Shown here piece by piece: positions 60,655 through 64,000 of a stretch of 64,000 nt of DNA. The position numbers and the translations under genes are program-made. The notes under the pieces were generated by a model. The model made no database searches. It saw nothing but the letters and a program-made list of their open reading frames with translations, and was not told the DNA's origin. Positions within the stretch are counted from its first letter, which is position 1. The number at the start of each line of letters is the position of its first letter. The DNA comes from Halobacillus_B rhizosphaerae. GTDB taxonomy: Bacteria > Bacillota > Bacilli > Bacillales > Halobacillaceae. The stretch lies in the NCBI RefSeq assembly GCF_046719735.1, contig NZ_JAUTWQ010000025.1, forward strand, positions 1 through 64,000, read 5' to 3'.

Positions 60655-61314
60655 TCAACGATCAATATAGATCGCTTCACGGCCATCATCTTCATCGATG
60701 ATTTGCTTAGCAACAGGGTCGGGATTCTTCATGCTAGAGGGATCCTTTACATGAGTGCTCTCTTCCCAGAATGGAGTATTCATTCCGCCCATATAAACCG
60801 CCGTAGCTGAGACGGGATCATTCTCCCATTCTTTGTGCAGACTTTCTGTAAATCCTCGCACAGCAAATTTGCTGGCGCAGTATACACTTTCATTGGTCTT
60901 GCCGCGTAAACCTGCTGTTGAAATAATATTGAGCACCCGTCCTTGAGCTCTCTTCAGCAAAGGGTGGGCCATTTGAGTTGCTATGATGGTTCCTTTTACA
61001 TTGGTATGAAGCAATTGATCGATGTCCTCAGATGAATATGAACTTAATTCTCCGAAGATACCTAAACCTGCATTGTTAATGAGAACTTCAAGAGAATCTA
61101 ATTGCTTCAATGCCTCTTCTACCGAGGCCGGCTCGGAAACATCACAAATTAAGACTTCTCCCCGGCAGCCGCTTTCTTTGAGTTCCTTTTGTACGAGTAA
61201 TAATTTACTTTCAGTGCGTCCTGCCAAGTAAACAGTATGGCCTGCTTTCGCATACGTAAGAGCCAGACTCCTGCCAAGTCCAGAACCTGCACCTGTTATT
61301 AAAACATTTCCCAT
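60655..61314 (-). CDS. SDR-family oxidoreductase
   Basis: 219 aa. NAD(P) motif VLITGAGSGLGRSLAL (about 4-19), NNAGLG, catalytic Ser in IISTAGL, Tyr and Lys in VYCASKFAVRG. Classical short-chain dehydrogenase; substrate unknown. ATG 61314 follows AGGAGATGAAACC. Stands alone on the minus strand between ptsH and yfhH. Confidence 0.88.
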   Translation of the reverse strand: MGNVLITGAGSGLGRSLALTYAKAGHTVYLAGRTESKLLLVQKELKESGCRGEVLICDVSEPASVEEALKQLDSLEVLINNAGLGIFGELSSYSSEDIDQLLHTNVKGTIIATQMAHPLLKRAQGRVLNIISTAGLRGKTNESVYCASKFAVRGFTESLHKEWENDPVSATAVYMGGMNTPFWEESTHVKDPSSMKNPDPVAKQIIDEDDGREAIYIDR

Positions 61315-61414
61315 GGTTTCATCTCCTTATCGTTACGTTTCAATTGTGAAGAAAGCCTGCTAAAATGTAAAATGGAATGATAAGAAATTCCTATCGCATA
61401 TTAGGAGGATAACT

Positions 61415-61744
61415 ATGGAACGCAGATATAGTGACTTTACACATGAAGAATTAAGGCAGGAAATTGCAGAGCTCACTGAGAAAGCTCAAAAAGCTGAACA
61501 GCTTGGGATGGTTAATGAATTTGCTGTTCATGAACGCAAAATTGTAATGGCAAGATCCTATATGTTAGATCCGAACGATTTTAAGGCGGGGGAAACATAC
61601 GAAATTTCCGGAGATCCTGAACACCACTTCTATGTTGAATATATGAATGGAATCTTTGCCTGGGGCTATCGGTTCCTTCCAAATAAAGAGCGCAAGTCGA
61701 GCGGGGAAGAAGAAGCCTTGCCGATTTCTTTATTAGAAAGATAG
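61415..61744 (+). CDS. yfhH: YfhH-family DUF1811 protein
   Basis: 109 aa. MERRYSDFTHEELRQEIAELTEKAQKAEQLGM...VHERKIVMARSYMLDP is the YfhH/DUF1811 pattern, with a beta-rich C-terminus FYVEYMNGIFAWGYR. Unknown function, conserved next to recX in Bacillaceae. TAGGAGGATAACT precedes ATG. Confidence 0.93.
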   Translation: MERRYSDFTHEELRQEIAELTEKAQKAEQLGMVNEFAVHERKIVMARSYMLDPNDFKAGETYEISGDPEHHFYVEYMNGIFAWGYRFLPNKERKSSGEEEALPISLLER

Positions 61745-61766
61745 TCACAGCTTTTCGCAAAAATGC

Positions 61767-61803
61767 AAAAGAGAGCGCCTCTAAGGGAGACGCTCTTATT
61801 TTA
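61767..61803. terminator. Bidirectional terminator
   Basis: AAGAGAGCGCCTC / GGGAGACGCTCTTATTTT between yfhH (+) and the YpzG-sspK pair (-). Confidence 0.8.
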
Positions 61804-61804
61804 T

Positions 61805-61951
61805 TTACATTCTTTTCTTTACTTGCGTTTGAGTGATTTGATCTGATTGCGTCTGTTCCGTTTCGCCATTCACCAGATTACTCAAATGCTTAGGACTTCG
61901 ATGAGGCTTATGGAAGGTGTCAGCTATTGGTTTGTAGTTTTTACGACCCAC
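61805..61951 (-). CDS. YpzG-family small protein
   Basis: 48 aa starting at GTG 61951: MGRKNYKPIADTFHKPHRSPKHLSNLVNGETEQTQSDQITQ. The FHxPxxxPKHxxxxVNGET core is that of the YpzG family (small spore-former proteins). GGGAGG in the sspK coding end gives the ribosome site, and the start overlaps the sspK stop. Function unknown; likely spore-related by context. Confidence 0.8.
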   Translation of the reverse strand: MGRKNYKPIADTFHKPHRSPKHLSNLVNGETEQTQSDQITQTQVKKRM

Positions 61952-62117
61952 GCTTATTCCTCCCTGTTTGATTAATGTCACGGTCCCTGGAATGAGCAGC
62001 ACGTTCTTGCGGGCGATTATTGATAGACCCGTCAGGACGCAAGGCCAAATACTCACTTTCGTCCTCAGGTGCATGTGTCATTTTTACATTAGGAAAGTCT
62101 TTTGCTTTATTACGCAT
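61941..62117 (-). CDS. sspK: Small acid-soluble spore protein K
   Basis: 58 aa: MRNKAKDFPNVKMTHAPEDESEYLALRPDGSINNRPQERAA. The RNKAKxF start and LRPDGSI-NxxPQERA block match SspK. AGGAGGGTAAACC precedes ATG 62117. It should be expressed in the forespore. Overlaps the YpzG gene by 11 nt. Position next to recX and yfhJ is as in B. subtilis. Confidence 0.88.
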   Translation of the reverse strand: MRNKAKDFPNVKMTHAPEDESEYLALRPDGSINNRPQERAAHSRDRDINQTGRNKRGS

Positions 62118-62224
62118 GGTTTACCCTCCTTGGTCTTTTAACAAGACAAGCTTAGTCTGTGTAAATGGGTTTAAACTATGTGATACAATGGTTTGTAAAC
62201 ATTGCCACAACGAGGTGAAATTGG

Positions 62225-62491
62225 ATGGAAGATATATTTCAGCGTTTAGCTGACCGTTTATATAATAAAAATGAGCAACTAACAATTGATGAGGCCCGCA
62301 CATGGGTGGAACTCTTATGGGAAGATTTCGAGGCATCCCGTGCAAAGGCTGGCCATGAATACCAAGGAAAACAACTAACCGAACAAATTGTTATTCAGTG
62401 GGTAGATAATTATGGACCAAGACTGCACGAATTTGTAGCCGAAAACCCTAAATATCAACACTTGTTTAACAAGAAGAAACGTCTTCATTAA
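62225..62491 (+). CDS. yfhJ: YfhJ-family WVELL-domain protein
   Basis: 88 aa. The family signature TWVELLWEDFEASRAKAGHEYQG is at about 25-47, followed by WVDNYGPRLHEF. Small uncharacterised Bacillaceae protein. ATG 62225 follows GAGGTGAAATTGG. Terminator follows. Confidence 0.92.
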   Translation: MEDIFQRLADRLYNKNEQLTIDEARTWVELLWEDFEASRAKAGHEYQGKQLTEQIVIQWVDNYGPRLHEFVAENPKYQHLFNKKKRLH

Positions 62492-62493
62492 AA

Positions 62494-62523
62494 AAAGCCG
62501 CAGTGCTCATGCACGCGGCTTTT
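62494..62523. terminator. Bidirectional terminator
   Basis: AAAGCCGC-GTGC-tcat-GCAC-GCGGCTTTT stem-loop after yfhJ. Confidence 0.85.
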
Positions 62524-62560
62524 GCTCATCTGGGAATTTTTTATATTTAAGCTTTTATTC

Positions 62561-63565
62561 TCACCCTTTTGGGCTGCTCATTGGATCCAGTTTATTTTGT
62601 AATTTTTCTTCAGTAAATACCCATCCGGTATAGGAGTTCAATATTTTATAGTTGTCTCCATGCTCGTCGTCAATATGAGCTAATGCTACAAAAGGGTAAC
62701 GCCCTTTAGAACGGTAGCGTAAATCAATAAAACGAACTTCCGTATATTCATCGAAATAGTTCATTTCGTACCGGTAGACCGGTGAAAACGAGAGAAAAGC
62801 TTTAATATTATGATCCGTCAAAGCTTTTTGAACAATAGGGTCGTCGTAGTCGATGTGTTTATTCTCAAATTCATCCTGAATGATTAAGTGACCATTTTCA
62901 GCGCGGCCGACATAATAATTCGAATTTGTAGTAATCGCAATCCGCCAAATATTCTGTTTCAGTGTTGGCGAAGTAGCAATTTGCTCAACATTGTCAAAAT
63001 TCTTGTGAATGAGCCGGACAAGTTCACGTTTATCAAAATATCGTTTAACATAGTAGAGGGCAATAACGAAATAGATCACGATCCATAATAAACCTGGACT
63101 CGCTCCAAGGTTCCATGCCACTATACCTGCAAGGTGCATCGTGAAGATATAAGGGTCAAATGTATTAATAAACCCATATGCCACCCAGCGATGTGTGAAT
63201 GGACGGTAAGCCTGAGTACCATAAGCATTGAATATATCTACGAAAACGTGCAGAATTACTGCTAAAAAAGTCCATAACCACAAATGTAAAAAGTTTACTT
63301 CAGGGAAAAACAAATGGATGATTGCGGGTATTCCGATTCCCCAAAGGAATACAGCGGGTAGTGAGTGTGTAATTCCTCGATGATTACGGATATACACAGC
63401 ATTGTTTTTTAATTTTAGAACCGTATCTGAATCGGGGGCTTGTGATCCGATCAGCGTACCGGCTAACACTGCGTTAAATAACATGGGATCTGCTTGAACA
63501 GTCGGATCCAGCGTAGCTAGACCGCCTAAAGCGACGCCCATGACAACGTGTGTACCTGTATCCAT
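62561..63565 (-). CDS. yfhP: YfhP-family membrane-bound metal-dependent hydrolase
   Basis: 334 aa. Metal ligands HVVMGVALGG at the N-terminus, NHRGITHSLP and HVFVDIFNAYGTQAYRPFTHRW (about 120-142), several membrane segments, and a soluble C-terminal half. Member of the LexA-controlled YdjM/YfhP hydrolase group. AAGGAGGCAGCTGAA precedes ATG 63565. Divergent from mutY. Confidence 0.9.
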   Translation of the reverse strand: MDTGTHVVMGVALGGLATLDPTVQADPMLFNAVLAGTLIGSQAPDSDTVLKLKNNAVYIRNHRGITHSLPAVFLWGIGIPAIIHLFFPEVNFLHLWLWTFLAVILHVFVDIFNAYGTQAYRPFTHRWVAYGFINTFDPYIFTMHLAGIVAWNLGASPGLLWIVIYFVIALYYVKRYFDKRELVRLIHKNFDNVEQIATSPTLKQNIWRIAITTNSNYYVGRAENGHLIIQDEFENKHIDYDDPIVQKALTDHNIKAFLSFSPVYRYEMNYFDEYTEVRFIDLRYRSKGRYPFVALAHIDDEHGDNYKILNSYTGWVFTEEKLQNKLDPMSSPKG

Positions 63566-63625
63566 TTCAGCTGCCTCCTTTGGCAAGTCTGTTTAAAAGT
63601 AGTTTATCACGAAGGATGATTAAAC

Positions 63626-64000
63626 ATGAAAAATCAAGAGAGAATTCAGCATATTGCAGGAAAATTCGACAAAACTAAGTTTCAAACTCAGCTCATTAAC
63701 TGGTTTACTCAAGACCAGAGGATCTTACCATGGCGGGAAAATCAAGATCCGTACCGAGTCTGGATATCAGAAATTATGCTCCAACAGACCCGAGTAGATA
63801 CAGTAATCCCGTATTTTAATAATTTTTTAACAAAATTTCCAACTCCAGAGGCGTTAGCTGAAGCAGATGAACAAGAAGTGTTAAAAGCATGGGAGGGCTT
63901 AGGATACTATTCCCGAGCAAGAAATCTGCAAAACGCGGTTCGGGAAGTTGTTGAGAAATATGAGGGTATAGTACCAAATGACCCTGATTTATTGGGAGAA
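63626..64000 (+). CDS. mutY: A/G-specific adenine glycosylase, 5' part
   Basis: 125 residues visible before the window ends. LPWRENQDPYRVWISEIMLQQTRVDTVIPYFNNFLTKFP is the MutY signature, with catalytic Glu in WISEIMLQQT and helix-hairpin-helix beginning near WEGLGYYSRARNLQ. It removes adenine opposite 8-oxoguanine. GAAGGATGATTAAAC precedes ATG 63626. Confidence 0.95.
   Translation, partial: MKNQERIQHIAGKFDKTKFQTQLINWFTQDQRILPWRENQDPYRVWISEIMLQQTRVDTVIPYFNNFLTKFPTPEALAEADEQEVLKAWEGLGYYSRARNLQNAVREVVEKYEGIVPNDPDLLGE

Noticed and set aside
61952..62074. Longer N-terminus for the YpzG-like protein
   Set aside because: It would overlap most of sspK in another frame; the GTG at 61951 has GGGAGG at good spacing.
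1..64000. CRISPR arrays, insertion sequences, rRNA genes
   Set aside because: No regularly spaced repeats, transposase-like frames with terminal repeats, or rRNA segments were seen on reading.

Overview
The window looks like chromosome of a moderately halophilic, spore-forming member of the Bacillaceae, most like Halobacillus or a close relative. The evidence is low to moderate GC, strong AGGAGG ribosome binding sites, a spore SASP gene (sspK), yteA, and a recX-yfhH-sspK-yfhJ-yfhP-mutY neighbourhood like that of B. subtilis. The genus is my inference; the family is well supported.

Region 1-5.8 kb is accessory. It holds two tandem, paralogous ECF sigma/anti-sigma modules separated by a lipoprotein gene, and ends at an orphan 3' half of a tRNA-Ala(GGC) gene, the usual scar of a tRNA-targeted integrative element. 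From 6 to 10 kb there is a fused two-domain ABC permease, small membrane proteins (one apparently starting at ATT) and an O-methyltransferase with a structured leader. From 10 to 16.5 kb lies a sugar operon: LacI regulator, glycosidase of the amylo-alpha-1,6-glucosidase type, solute-binding lipoprotein and two permeases, with three copies of a CGAAACGTTTCG-type operator. It has no ATPase gene, so it probably uses a shared MsmX-type ATPase.

Region 17.5-33 kb is mostly catabolic: aldehyde dehydrogenase, dicarboxylate symporter, FAD oxidoreductase, and a notable cassette at 22.9-29.4 kb. A GlpP-type antiterminator gene diverges from an SDR-FGGY kinase-FAD oxidase operon preceded by a promoter and leader terminator, followed by a BCCT transporter under a perfect CcpA cre match. 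The same families occur together in the poorly characterised ygcP/ygcU/ygcW/ygcE genes of E. coli. Next come a HAD phosphatase, a YczE-type membrane protein, an iron alcohol dehydrogenase, a PAP2 phosphatase and a Pmp3 peptide.

Region 33-48 kb is largely biosynthetic: preQ1 riboswitch with queCDE, T-box with argGH, LysM-M14 peptidase, topB, and a yrrT-luxS-mccA-mccB operon that recycles S-ribosylhomocysteine sulfur to cysteine behind a likely CymR site. Several decayed dispersed repeats lie in the intergenic gaps. Region 48-64 kb contains yteA, acetyltransferases (one behind an elaborate leader RNA with a tRNA T-arm-like hairpin and a sequestered Shine-Dalgarno), an amidohydrolase, yfhF, recX, a NIPSNAP-Nudix fusion, a glcT-ptsG-ptsH glucose PTS block without ptsI, and the yfh genes to the start of mutY at the right edge.
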